Shown: piece by piece, positions 26,386 to 39,965 of the stretch
Layout: each line of letters opens with the position of its first letter
How positions within the stretch are numbered: the stretch's first letter is position 1
Source of the DNA: Rhabdornis inornatus
Lineage: Eukaryota > Chordata > Aves > Passeriformes > Rhabdornithidae
Assembly: GCA_013397075.1 (NCBI GenBank)
Contig: VWZS01009934.1
Location: 3,252,305-3,316,304, forward strand
Length of the DNA stretch: 64,000 bases
Direction of reading: 5' to 3'
Program-made: the position numbers and the translations under genes
Notes under the pieces: generated by a model
Databases searched by the model: none
What the model saw: the letters and a program-made list of their open reading frames with translations, nothing else
What the model was told of the DNA's origin: nothing

Positions 26386-29300
26386 CTGTATGGGATGAAA
26401 AAAACGACAAAAAAACACAGAAAAATTTGTTACTTCTAATGACATTTTCAACTGGAACAGAAAGTAAGCTCAAGGCAAAGAAAAAGCTCCAAACTCCCAG
26501 TAATAAGAAATCTTTGCAATATGTAAAACATGAAGATGATCAAGAAACTCTAGACAGACAGCCATTTTTACTCTCCAGAAGTACAGAATAAGTGATTATT
26601 TGTTGGGAGCTTGCACACTCATATTTTAGTGATACTTAGCATTTTGATTAACCCAATTCTGAATCAATCTTTTTGAGAGCAATACAGGAATAACCTCCAA
26701 ATTCAACAAGAAAGATTTCAGCTGAGTACCTAGAAAATCCATCTGTATGAAGCACAATCCTTTTACCAGCATTCATTGCAAAGTCAACAATATCCAGGTC
26801 CACCAAGGATGAGGATGTCACCCTTAAGTGTGCCCTAATTCTTCTTCCTGGCACACAGAGGAATAACTAGAAAGTCTTTAATATTTTAACATGTTTTATT
26901 ATGTTAACTGTTAATACATTTTATTCGACAGACTACCTTAATACCTTTTCGGGTATTTAAGTACAAATATTTAAATTCTAATTAATGTGTTCAACCCCTG
27001 CCAATGAAGCCTTTCTTCTCCTCTGAAAGATCTCTAAGGCATGACGATTTTTATGTAGGAAAAAACCTGCACTGTTTCATTGTGCAGATTTAATTGCTTA
27101 TACTCGGAAATATGACTTTCTGAATTTGGATGTGGTGTCTGAATTTGGTTCACTGTTAAAAAGGAGAGCCTGGATTTAAGTTAAGTGGCACAACGAATAG
27201 TTTATTAAGCCGCTGAATGCACATATTAAACTCTCAACTATTAATGAGAGGATATAATCATAATTAATTGAAAGCGTGAAGTTAAGGCATTTTAAATATG
27301 GAGGTCCAATTTTATTTTTTATAGGGCTTTATGTCTGTAATCAGTTCTGAGGACATCAGTTTAGTCCCTTGGGCATAGGTGTGTGTACTAGGTCTTCACA
27401 GCCTGAACTGGTAGTAAACCAAATAGGTTATTTTATGGATGCAGAGAAAGAGGTCACCTCTGGCCTTCCTTCATTACAGCTTTGAAGCCTAAAAGAAACT
27501 GTTTGTGAAGGAGTTACCTGCAACTGCTGTGATTAAATGCAGGCCTAAGTATCAAAAAAGTCTCTAATGTGATTACAATACAACCACTGTTGAGAACCGT
27601 GTGGGTCTGCTCATACACCCACGATCAAATCCAACATTTCCATCACTGCTGCTGACCCAGTTTTTCCACTGATGTGTATCTTGCAAAATAACATATGCTC
27701 AAAGTGGGAAAAAGGTAAGTGATCAGAAAGCTGGCTTTAATGTTTGTTTCAACAGCTTAACCCTGAATGATCATGCACTGTATGGCAGCTAAGTAGCTTG
27801 AAAATATTTCGCTAATGGCTTTCAGTTGTCTTGAAACAGAGAAAAAAATTAAGTAGTTGAAAGGCTTGCAAAAGAGTTATACGGCAAAGTCCTTGCTGGA
27901 CTGTTTCCTTGTTTCTGTGCCACTGGTACCAGCACAGAATGCTGTAGAGTCAGCTGCTTTATGAAAGCATGGCCATTCTGGTTAACATTACAGAAAATCC
28001 AGGCTTGACATGATCCCCCCCATTCATTTTACAGTACGGTGGCTCTTAATGTCACCGAAGATTAGCCCAGGCTACACCTCGGCAGAAAGAGGCATAAAGT
28101 ACACGTTTAATGAATCTTTTCCCCAATGACAGTGTACACGGCTTTCATAATAATGTTAATGAATTTTTTTCAAGAATCCTGATCATTGTGCTGAAACAGG
28201 CCTCTTAAAGTGGTTTGACTAAATATCTGGCAAAAAAAAATCTGAACTCTTGATTCTGAAAGTTTCACTTGAGTATTTTTTGAAAGAGTTGAAATACACC
28301 CTCAATCCAGAATTAATGAGTGTAAGAACAGTAGAAATTTGCTAGACTCACGTTGAAAAATGGGTCAGATTACTTCTATGTAACACTTCTGTAAGTGATA
28401 TTTTTCTTTACCCAGATCTGAAGTCTTAACTAATTGAAAATCCAAAATTAATTTTGCATCACTTCTGAAGTCCTTCAAATTGAACCACTCACGTGGGTAC
28501 AAATTAAAAAGTGTCAGCCTTCAAGTACCAATACTTAGTTGCACCAGGTTCTCCTTCCTCACATTGTACTCCCATGGAGCCACGCTGGGTATTCCTTCGC
28601 ATATCCCGCTGCCCAGACCAAGGGGATACCCCTGTGGGAGCCCTCCCCCTAGTTCAGCTCACATTTCCTTCCAAACCAAGTGCTTCTGATCTTTCAAAAT
28701 AAATCATTTAGTGTGTTGTTGTGAGAGATGTAGCATACAGCTCAGGCTAGCAACAAAGAGCCTGAACAGCAATGCCCAACCACAGAGCAGGGAAAAATTC
28801 TGCACATGAATAGTTTATTCACCAAAACCAGTTGCAATGTATGCTGTCCCCACTTCCCTATGAAGAGGAAAACAAATTAACCTCGGTGTGATAATTAAAA
28901 AGGAAACAAAAGATCACTTGAAAGTAGAGAAATGCATATTCCCCTATAAAGCAGAATAATAAACTGCTTCATTCGAACCCAAGTAATTTGCTCCCCACTT
29001 TTTCACAGCAAAAGCTAAAACAAAAATCAGTTATTCCCACTTGTTATCTCTGGCAATACAAAAAAGAATGGCAAATCCTGCCATCATTCCACAAACATTT
29101 CTCACTTTATTTGCGCATTCACACATGGTCATATTTTGCATTTGATAACAGTCTATACATTGTGCTCTTTCCTCCAAAAGAGGCTTTCAAACTATGAAGT
29201 TAAACAGAAGAACAGGAAACCTATTCAGGTCTCCTACAACAACAGCTTTTTTTTTTAATCCCTGCAAGAATCTCATGGTGTTCAATGAATTGGTCATAGC

Positions 29301-32300
29301 CTTTGATCTACAGCTGGTAAAACATAATTTATTCACTTAAACTAAATAATTTACCTACAGGGCAGCTTTAGTTGTAATAGATACCAGTGACTGAAGCTTA
29401 TAACTCAGCCAGAAACATATTCTGTAGTGTAATTACAGTAAATGGCAGCTTTAGTTTTTTCTTCTTTCTTACAGAATGCAGAAGAAAACAGCATGGACAC
29501 ACACATACAATAGATCAGGGGTTTGAAATGGGTTTTTACTTTCTCTTGACCAAATAAATCAAATTGCACACAATTTTTAAGAGAAGGGACTACTACAGTC
29601 AGGGTTGCAAGAGTTCCTCTGTAAAAAAAAAACAAAACCAAAAATAACTTTTGTAGGATAAAAGGAATTTCATTGACTTTTCTGTCAATATGTGAAACTG
29701 TTTTATCATATCAACAGACTCCTAATACGGCAGTTGCCTCATCACACAATGTGTTCCCCGGCTGATTTCAGCTGAATACTTTAAATTTACTACTATACAA
29801 AGGGATCATCTGTATTTTCTGTGTATATACAGAATTTTTCTAGTTCAGTGTGACACTGGTCTATTCCTGAATTTCAATGCTGCTCAAGAAACTAAGAAAA
29901 ATTTCCTACTTTATCTTCATTGACAATAGAGTTACCTGTGGACATACATGTTAAAATCATTCTCTTACTTCATGTACACTCACTGGTAGTCAAACAAAAA
30001 AACAAATGCCACATAATGAAATATTACACTCTTGTTTGGAGCTGTAGAAATCAGCATTTTTAAAATAAAGGGGTTTTTTACATAAAAGTTTTACTTTTTG
30101 CCTTTCTAGAATAACTGTTACTCACAATCGAAATTATTCCTCTCCTACTGAATGTACAAAGCTTTGGTGAACAGTGAAGTGTTAATACTGCCACATCTGG
30201 CCTGATTTCATTTCTTTAGAATGGCAGACATTCTAACTTCCTCTGTATTTCACATTTACAGAATAAATCCAGAAAGACAGGAGAACTATTAGAATTAGAA
30301 CTGCAATGGTTTCAATTTAAAAAAAGTAAAATATATAGTAAGACACCTGTGAGATACCATGCATAATGTATAAAATAGCCCACATACAAAATGAATACCA
30401 ACAGTCTTCAACTTTAAATATTTACTATTTTGTTACAGATAAACAAAAATGGGAAAGAACAACCAGTTTTTCTTAAACAGAACTAAAATTAATTCAGCAT
30501 CAGCAATATATCACAATGTTAAGCTTATGTTAGACAATGAATAAGATAATGCTTCCAGATTAAATAACTGTAAAAAACTTGATTTTATACTGGATAACAG
30601 GTAAACGAAGTGGTTTAAAGGTTAGTTTTTATTGCAGTTTTGAAAAGTTATCAAAAGTCTTATTCATGCATACTGCATCTTCCCATACATGCATACATCT
30701 ATCCTCTTTTCCTCTCAGGGGTTTTCTATAGCATATCTTTACTTTCTAATTCATTTAATAAAACAAAAAAAGATAATATGGTATTAACAGTTAGAAAGTG
30801 ATAAAAGGAAGAGATGCATAGATGCTAATAATTTCCATTCATCTGGCTGGTGACTGTGAAACATCTGATATTTCTAATTGGATCTAATATTTCAGGGTAA
30901 TTAATGCACCGCTGCAGATGCTTACAGCTGAATTCCCATGGGCTTCATCTGCAACTGTAGTCACTTAGTTTGGAGGTAAAACAGATCCAAGAATCATAAG
31001 CATGGACCCCTGGAAACACAGACTGGCAGCATTTCACAGGTGCTATGCAGTACTGTGAATAATTCATTTGTTTATCACTAATATCCTCTCTGATCCAAAA
31101 TTAGTGGAAACTCTGAGGGTACCAAAGGCTACTAACCAGATGGCCTCAGAGATGTGCCTGCTGATCCTTGCTGCTGGAAGAGGCTGTTGGGAATGGTTGC
31201 ATCTAGAAGCTAGTTAAAGAGGCTCCTTATCCTGTCTCAGTTTGAAATAAGGATGAAATGTCTGATCCCATACTTACTCTGCTGGGAAACTCCCACTTAT
31301 CTGAGCTTGAAGATTGCAGACCTAGTCTGAGCCACAACCAGCACTTCAGTGAACATAGGATGCTCACAGTCTATTTTCATGGTGCCATACTTGTCCCTGC
31401 TGGCTCAAAAGACAAGTTTTCTATGATATTAGTTCACCTGGCAACCTTGCCACCACATTCAGGGCAAACTTGTGCCATGGGTAAAGTTTACAAGCTGCTT
31501 GAGACTGGTAGGTCTGCCCTTAGTCCTTTCCTTGCTCATCAACAAATTGCAAATTAATTATATCACAAAAACAAAATACAAACTTAGAAATATTAATATC
31601 CATAGTGCTCTGCATGCTCACTCTCTTCCCTGCACTGCCCTAACATGATGGTCCTTTCAGTTCATGCAGAGCATGGCATGTGTTTTACCCAAAATACCTG
31701 AAGTTGCATTTTCAGAGAATATTGGTTGTGCAAAGTAAATGTGTGGGAGGAAGAGGGAAGCAAAAATGCATAGAAAACTACTTATAAAAATATTTAGCAT
31801 GCACTGACCTACCCAACATACAAGTTCAAAGGGCTCCTGAAGTATTTGCAAAATCTAAATCACTGCTTACAAACTATGTCTGCACAGATTCAAAAACCAA
31901 AAGTACACTTTGCTTTTTCAGGAAAGATACCTTGCAATGAAGAACACACTCTGTATTGCAAAAGTGCTTAACCACGTATTAACCAAACATTTGCTTTCCA
32001 AACACCGCTATGCAGAGAGAGCAAGCAGATATTTGAAACTAAATGTACATTGCCAAGATTTTGGTGCCTCATTGCATAAAACATTCAACATTAAGAAATT
32101 ATGGATATATGCAATAAGTAAAACATTGGTTTGTGGTATTTTTTTCTCCTTCTAAAGCACCTATTGTTACTTTTTGTTCATTGATCTAATAAAGGGCAAA
32201 CTCCAGCTTGCCCAGGGCAGCACACAGAAGGTTTAAACTTCAGCAGGGATTTTCAACTGTCACGCAAAGCACTCAGCTGCACTACTGCCAGACTCGTGAC

Positions 32301-35261
32301 AGCACAACATTCAGCTCACTTTGCCCATGTCCCACAGCTCCAAATGTGGAGCAGGACTTGTGCTGCACAGCCAAGAGGAAGTGAATGAAATCCTCTCCAC
32401 ACCCCTGGCGCTGCATGTGCCAGCCCCACTGCACAGTGCTGGAAATGACAAGTCCATCCGCTACACAAATTATTTCAGGTCAAAATGGGAATGTGATCCT
32501 AGATGGAGGCAGAGCCAAAGTGAGCAGAAGAGACCTGAGGACACCTCAGCTATAAGTGAATTTTGGTCTTAACTCTTTAAAGAGACTCTCTGTTTCAACT
32601 TTGAACACATCTCACACAGGCTTCTTACTTACGCATTCATTGTGTAAGGATTTAGCTTAAGCACTAATTCAGTATCCATTATCTCTGCAAAACATTCCCA
32701 CTTAAATTTGTCCATAATGCTCATAAATATTTGGTAACTGCCATCAAATTGTTTACATAAAGTCATACAGATATCCATATGTTCCACAATAGCCCTGACT
32801 AAAAGAAAGTGCTGACAATCTGAAGCAGGCTGACATTAGCTGATTATTTCAAACCATATTTTCTCCCTCTCTGCGCAATTTTCATCCTCTAGCTGAAGCA
32901 TGAACAGATCATCACTTCAAACTACTTTTCGTTTCATTCAGTTGCCAGCATATAACATAAACACAGAAAGTAAAAGATACATCTAGATTTTTCAGTCAGC
33001 TGCAGATGAGGAGGGAATATTTCCCTCAATTGCAGCAACCAACATTGTAAATTACTGTCATTTTGTCAAAGCCAAATTATCTCCAATACAGAGGAAAAGC
33101 ACACTACTACCAGTGGTTCAATCTGGAGTGCCCACTGCACTTGAGTGCTTGCATAGGAGACCCTTCTGTCTCACAAAATCCATTCCTAATTTAAAACCAT
33201 CCAAATGACTGTTTGCTGGGATGGGACCATTCACCCTCAGTTCTTCCATATGAAACAGTTCCCAGTCTACCCTGCCTGCTCTGGACATGCCCATCTTTCT
33301 CTTCACAGCATCAAGCATGACAGGACAGAAAACAACATGTAACCTTTCTCATCACCTCACCACCTGCCTGAAAATCCCTGTGGTTTAGAGGCAAGAGCAC
33401 ATGGACATTGCTGGAAGCAGGCTCCAGCCATCAGAGGCACACGTACAATATCTCCCCTCACCCTCCTGCTGATTTCCATTAAAACTGGCCAAAGGAAACA
33501 TCCTGATTCATCCCTGGAGCACTTTGTTCAATTCTACAGTGTCAATCAAAACAGAAGTGGAGTAGAAATCAGTGGCAAACTAAATTTCCCATTAGATGTT
33601 GCTTCTAATTTTTCTGTAAATAGAGCCCATAACACAATCTCTGGGTAGCAAACACCCTACATCCATGTGGGAAGGGAGAGGTCTAGTCCCCTGCACTGCT
33701 TGATGCCATCTGCTCAATGGCTGGATGTATAGGCACCGGACCTTTCTCAAGTGCGGGAGGCAACTGTGGTAGTGTCTCACCAGTGTGGGAGGCTCTTACC
33801 TTGCCTCAGCTTTGGAAAAACCAGGACTGCTCAGATCCAAACTGGGCAAAAAGGAGCTGAAGTGAAGTGCTCTGGGCTGGCTGGGTGCCAAGTGTGAGCA
33901 CACTGCAGTGGGCTGGTCAGACCCAGCACATGGGGTGTCCCTGCTCCACCAGCCACAGGCTCCCTTCTGTTTCACGTGCCAATTGCTATTGGGAGATCTC
34001 ACATGATTTACTCATTAACAAAACCCAACAAAAACAAAATTAAACACAACGCCAAACTGTTAAGCATGCATCCTAGAGAGTTTTTTTGGATACTAATTGC
34101 AATGCTGATTGCTCTCCAGATTAAAACAAAGACTGGCTCACATTCTGCTGCTGGTGGGTTTACCACTGTACTGCTCCCAGCTACCACTGTACTGCAGGAG
34201 GCCGGGCTGTGCCAAGAAAAACACTGACAACAGTCTCACAACTCAAGTGCTCAAGCAGCACACGCCATAAAATATCTTCTATCAGATGTTCCTTTTCTTT
34301 GAATCCCTAGGTTAAATGGCATGAGAAAAGGTAGCTGAAATTAATTTAGCTGAAAGGAAAATAAGCACAAGGGGTGGTAGGAAACGAGCAACCTGAAAAC
34401 TGAACACAAACCGTTAGAAAAATAAGATTCATCCTGAATGGAGATGACTTCTAAGAGGGACCTATGCCAGTGCTGAAGCAGCTCATCAGATCAACATGAC
34501 ACAATGACAGGTTTCAGAGGCACAAGGATTCTACACGGAAATTGCCCAAGCATGGATAAATTTTCTCCCCACTTGCAGTTAGCAGTGAGGACATATCTGA
34601 GATACCAAATCTAACAGTAATGATGAAACCTCAGGCAAAGACTGCTCAGTCATCATTTCCTTCCTTCTATTCCATGATACTTCTTTACTTGTCAGCATCT
34701 CTTAGTCTGTAGTGACAAGAGGTTACTCTTCTTTTTGCAAAGTAACTAGACTACTATAGCATGCTGTTAGAAATGGCAGAGTAATAATCACACATTTTTC
34801 AGCTTTTGCTTTCAAAGTGGCAGAAATTAATAGTTTTCTTGTTAAGTTATTAAAAATAACCCTGTTCTACTTCAGGCTTCCTTTAATCTCATTGGGTTGC
34901 TGATTGCACATTTGCTGCAGTTGTTAGCAGAAGGTTAAATTTACCTGTTTGATTTACATCCCTGAGACTCATGATCTCTTATTTGTCTTCCTAGTTTTAT
35001 CTAAGGCTCACCTGGGCACCTTATTAAGCCCTTTTGTTTGTTTAACCACTAGTGTCACATTAAAAAGATTACAAGCTGCTGTCATGAGATTTGGGAATTC
35101 TGTCATAAATGGGCAGCCAATACAACACCCCTGTGGCAGAGAAGTATCAGAATGAAAACAGGCATACTGTGCACTGCTAACATTTGCTAGATTAATTGAC
35201 CACCTTCCACAGTTCTCTCTCTTCAAAATCTAAGTCTCAAGTAAAATAGAAAAGAATAGAA

Positions 35262-35570
35262 CAGAACAGCTCAGTTGGAGGGGTCCTACAGTGATCTTCT
35301 CATCCAGCTCCTGACCACTTTAGGGCTGACCAAAAGTTAAAGCATCTTATTAAATGAATTGTCCTGATACCTCTGATTGGCTGACAAGGCCAAAGTCCTC
35401 AAACACTCCTCACAGGACATGTCTTCCAGTCCTTCCACCAGCTTTGTTGTCCTCCTCAGAAAAGGACTTTACCATCCTTCTTAAATTGTAGGGCCCACAA
35501 CTGCACATAGTGCTCCAGGTGAGGCTGCACTGACACTGCATACAGGGGGAAATACTGGGTGCACCACAGC
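35262..35570 (-). mobile_element. CR1 LINE fragment with internal deletion
   Basis: The left part (cagttggaggggtcctacag, ctgaccactttagggctgac) is a CR1 3' end in minus orientation. The right part (ccaaagtcctcaaacactcc, then ccagctttgttgtcctcctc, then tagggcccacaactgcacat) belongs further upstream in the same element. The sequence that normally separates them, a few hundred bases including the gcatc...cctctctaggaagcct block seen at 39826, is missing at about 35370-35392. The element has therefore lost an internal piece. It is non-functional. Confidence 0.85.
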
Positions 35571-36786
35571 CTCTCCCTTTTTTTCTGAAGCCACAGATTT
35601 TAATTATTGCCATCTTTCTGCCATAGACTGCAATGAGCTCTACCTTAAAATAATCCATTTATCTGTTTGGTTTCAGACCTCTGGCTGATCATACTAACAA
35701 GAAGAATCACCCTCTTTCTGCTCAAAAAACCTCAAAGGGCCATCAATATTCTGAAAACATGCACAAAACTGAAGCTGCTAAGTTAGAGCCTGTACCATTC
35801 CCAATGACTGAGGAATGGAAATGGCATAAAAAGCCTCCCTGACTTGTTCTGTTGAAGCTGTACTTCTGCAGATCACCAACATTACCAGAAGAGTCTTAGA
35901 GTGGGACTGAGGGAGCATCTGCAGTTGAAGGCCTGGTCTATGAGCATGATTTTGCAAAGGAGTGTAGCAGCATTTGTGTGATTCAGCAGCTGCTCTCCAG
36001 AGGTCCTCTCCAAGCACCTTCACCTGGAATTCAGCCTTCAATAAAACTGATACAACACATAAAAAAATCATAATGATATTGTGATTGATAAAGTTGTATC
36101 TTGACTCACATGGATTCCTACAGCAGTTTCCAAAAAAAACCCAAAAAACAAGGCATAACAGAAATAACAAAGAAAGATTGACTAAGAGATTCACTAAGAG
36201 GATGTTCCAGAGACTTCATTAAAAATTAATAGAGATTTTTGTCTTTCAAAGTTTTGTCATCTCTCAGACAGTAAAGAAAAGGATAAAGTTCTTTGCTCAC
36301 TCATTTTGTCATGGAAAGAGAGAGCCAGATGATCAGCTGATACCAATTATAAATTGTTGGTCAAGATTACAGAAGGAAATGAAATATGGGGGCTGACTGA
36401 TCCAATTTCTAGCAATACTGAACTGGAGCAGATGTGAGCATTGAGCCCTGCAACTCTTTCCTCCCACATGTCTTTTTCTCCTCTGAATGCTAGCCCATGA
36501 AGGGAAAACCTGGCTTCCCAGTAAGTTCCCGTAATTCATGTAGGTTCCACAATAACAGCGTATATTCCTTTGCATTCTGACAGTTTGCAGAGACCACAAA
36601 AGTCCCCAGTGAACTCAGGGTGTTAACCTCCATTCCACTTTTCTCATCATATGCATATGGAAATGAATATTTTACTAGCTGCTTGGAAGAGTCAGTACCG
36701 AACATTTACTCATATCAAAAAAATGGGAAAAACTCTATACTGTGGAGCTATCTTCCAGGGCTAAATTAATTTTTCAACACAAATGC

Positions 36787-36864
36787 GAAAGAAAGAAGGA
36801 AAGAAAGAAGGAAAGAAAAAAGGAAAGAAGGAAGGAAGGAAGGAAGGAAGGAAGGAAGGAAGGA

Positions 36865-36919
<55 letters not shown>

Positions 36920-36965
36920 GAAAGAAAGGAAGAAAAAAAAGAAGAAAGAAAGGAAGAAAGAAAGG
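36787..36965 (+). repeat. (GGAA)n/(GAAA)n purine microsatellite
   Basis: About 180 bp of uninterrupted purine on the plus strand: mixed GAAA/GGAA, then a pure GGAA run (about 36828-36864), a pure GAAA run (about 36865-36918), then mixed again. The long Lys/Glu/Gly-rich or Phe/Leu/Ser-rich open frames across it are products of the repeat, not genes. In the PIEZO2 transcript it reads as a long pyrimidine tract. Confidence 0.98.
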
Positions 36966-38525
36966 ACACTATTTTCCTCTATTTTTTTCTGATTAACTCT
37001 TCACCACTTTACACTACTATTTCACATTAGCTCAACATTTGCCCAGAACAGCTAATATTAATCTTGCAGTGTAGTACAAAGTTTGCTAAAATTTTCTGTT
37101 CACTCAGCTACTTTCTTTGGACTTGTAGAAAAGTCCTTCATATACCTGATTTTATTTCTCTAAGTTTTCTAGTCACTTTGAACATCTCCAGAGCTCTCAA
37201 AAAGAGGAGTATTTGACCACTCTTTAAATATATCTTAGGACTTGTGCACAGTGTAGGGTTGTAGTAACTAGTGTATCACGAGTGTCATTTAATGCACAGC
37301 TTATAGGTATTTTACCCTAAAAAATCAGATTTTTACTTTAAAAACCCCACTCTGTTAGCCAAAAGAAAATTATGAAACGAATGTGCAAAACCACTATGAC
37401 AGAATGCACAAATGTATTCTTTCACCTTTTAATTATATCAGGCTTTATCATTACATCTTTGTATGACTTTTTATCCTTGTTTTTTTTTTGCATTTGTGTG
37501 CTTTATCCTCTTCACTGATGAGTTTTTAATTTAAAAGTTAATGCTGACTTGATTGTTCATTCACAACTGCATCTGCTGCAATGAATCTTTTGGTTGTGCA
37601 ATCACTTGCCAATGTCATCACATAGCAGCGGGATGCAGTCCGATGGCAAACACACACATACACTAAAGCTTCAGGAAGACTGTAAGTAAATAAAAAGTAA
37701 CCAAAGTAGTTTTTTACATGCTGAATCAAAAAGGAAGAAATGTTATGACACTGCAGTGACAGTGGGAGGGAAGAGAAGAAGACATGCCAGATGCAGAAGA
37801 TGACAGATATGCTGCTGTTTGCAGAGCAATGTGGAACAAATATAAAATCTGCACTGCTGTTCCCACCCTGGCAGCTTGGCTGTCTGCATTGTACAGAATC
37901 AGATCTCCAAGTCACTTGATCCACTCTCACAGTGCAGAAATCAGGCTGGCATGCTGGAGATAAGGTAGCTGAAAGCCATTCCCCTTCTAGACTGAGATGG
38001 GAGTTACACTGTTAGTGTTGCAGAAGAGTCCTTCACAGCTCAAATACCACTTTGATAGTTTCAAAACTTTTACCAGGGATGCAAAATTTTCCTAAATGTT
38101 CACCTTCTGTAGCCATGTGACCATGACAGTCACTAACATTTCCTTACAAAGATACCCACATCCATTTACAGCCCTTACAGCTATGAAGAAAAGCTGTGAA
38201 ATGTGAAGCAACTTCACTCTTAAAAACTAGAAGTCAGGAGAAAAATAACAATAATTTTAAAATCAGTCTACTTTGAAGCTATTTGTGATTATTCTTAGCA
38301 TCCAATTTTTACTTGTTTTTTACTTCAAGTTAGGAAAAAGCAGAAAAGCCACAAAAATATTTCAGGGAATGTGTCTTTATACCTGCAAAAGAAGAAACCA
38401 ATGTAGCAAAGAAAAAGAAAAAAAAAAATTTGTTTCTTACTAAACAACATTACATACTGAAATATACGTATCTTTGGTAACTTCAGTAGAGCGTATCTAT
38501 TATCAAACACCTCCTTACAGGTGTA

Positions 38526-38550
38526 ATTAAATTAATTACATTAATTTAAT
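38526..38550. repeat. AT-only perfect inverted repeat
   Basis: An 11-base arm, attaaattaat, is followed by a 3-base loop and its exact reverse complement, inside an AT-rich patch (38521-38575). Expected by chance in such composition; no function is claimed. Confidence 0.7.
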
Positions 38551-39242
38551 AATTAATAATTAAAGCTTTAATTTTTGTTTTGGTCCAAATTGTTGTAACA
38601 AAGAGCAATTTTATGACTGAGAGGATGGGACAAACCCACATTAATTCCTCTTTTGTCCTGGCCTATCAAATTACTCCTTTTCCCAAAAGCTATCCACAGT
38701 GGAAAGTGGTTTTACAGAAGTATTTGGCTTGGCTTCTAAACACACCTTTGCTATACTGTTAGAGAAACACTATGGTGTATGTTAGGAAACTTCAGCCATG
38801 CTGATAAATAAATGAGTTTCAGGTTTCAGGTTTGTTTGATGGGCTTCTCCAAGTCCAACCCAACAAAAAAAAAAACAAACAGTGAGGAACCTTGTTATTC
38901 ATAAACCATCACGTAATTAATTACACTGTCCTTCTCATCTATCTACACACAGCTGCATTTTAGATTTATCACAGGTACATTGCACGATTAAGAGATTCAT
39001 TTGCCTCCAGGATGTTTGCACACCAGTTCTCTTTGTGGGTGCACAGGAGGCTGAACAGGAAGCAGGACTGTCCTGTTTCCCACAAGTAAGTGGCTCCTTG
39101 AACTTCAGCCTGTACAGGCAGAGGATTAAAACCCAGTCATCACACAACTGTGTTTTACTTGTATAACAATATGATTTTCCTCTGGACTACGCACTGTGAA
39201 GTGCACCTTGGATTTTTAATACTTGAATTCTCTCTAAGTTAG

Positions 39243-39266
39243 AGAATTTAGAATCCTCTAAATTCT
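39243..39266. repeat. 10-bp perfect hairpin
   Basis: agaatttaga and tctaaattct pair perfectly around a 4-base loop (atcc). No terminator or RNA gene context applies in this intron. Confidence 0.7.
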
Positions 39267-39726
39267 ACAGAATTGACTATATTCCCTAAAAACTAGTTTA
39301 TTTATTTGTACCACTAACAATGAATTTTTGCCTTGGTTCCATAATGTCTACTCTTGTGAGACATATCTTTGAAATCTACTGAGTTGCTTATATAATTAAG
39401 GATTGTGTGTTCAGACATCTAGAAAATTCACATTGCTATTTTCTACATGGTTTAAAATGAAGATGTCAAAGTAGCTGCAATCTACCCAGAGGAAATTCCT
39501 TTCCTGGCATATTACAGTGAGAATAGCCATGAATACTATAATTATTTTAGGTAGAGATTGTTTATGTTACCATTAAGGCAACTACTTAAGCATAAAGATG
39601 AGGAGTTAAAACCCAAAAAGTCTCTTAAATCTGCTCAAAACAAATGAAGTTACTTTAGTGGATGTTTACATCATTTGTGATGGTTTTATCACTTTTTCTT
39701 AATAAGGACAGCTTTGAGAAAATCCC

Positions 39727-39794
39727 ACAAGTAAGGAAGCAATTACTGGTCTAAGTGTTTTTAGCCATATGGTGATCATCTCCTATAAAAAAAG
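39727..39794 (+). repeat. Duplicated scaffold block A, copy 1
   Basis: These 68 bases, starting acaagtaaggaagcaattac, recur at 40221-40288 at the same length with a single G/A difference. This copy ends at a lone N (39795) and the other starts directly after the N gap, which points to assembly rather than biology. Confidence 0.95.
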
Positions 39795-39795
39795 N

Positions 39796-39965
39796 ACTCT
39801 GGCAGGCTGACAGTCACTGCAAAGCTTGGGGCATCAACTCCTCTCTAGGAAGCCTATTCCAGAGTTTGACCACTCTTGGTAAAGAAATGCTTCCTAATGT
39901 CCAGTCCAAATCTCCCTTGACGGATGCAGCTTTGAACTATTCCCAGAATTTCTTCATGGGCTACT
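39796..39965 (-). mobile_element. CR1 LINE fragment at the scaffold gap
   Basis: The plus strand reads 'ttggggcatcaactcctctc', 'taggaagcctattccagagt' and 'aaagaaatgcttcctaatgt', the reverse complement of a CR1 3' region, of the same type as the copy at 35262. Its far part (39907 onward) lies in a block repeated at 40523-40676, so the second copy of this CR1 end at 40523-40580 is probably the same element assembled twice. The single N at 39795 marks its left edge. Confidence 0.82.

Noticed and set aside
36742..36996. Overlapping Lys/Glu/Gly and Phe/Leu/Ser open frames
   Set aside because: They are translations of the GGAA/GAAA microsatellite in several frames and both strands.
38521..38575. 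AT-rich hairpin considered as a replication or matrix-attachment signal
   Set aside because: An 11-bp AT-only palindrome is expected by chance in such composition, and there is no supporting context.
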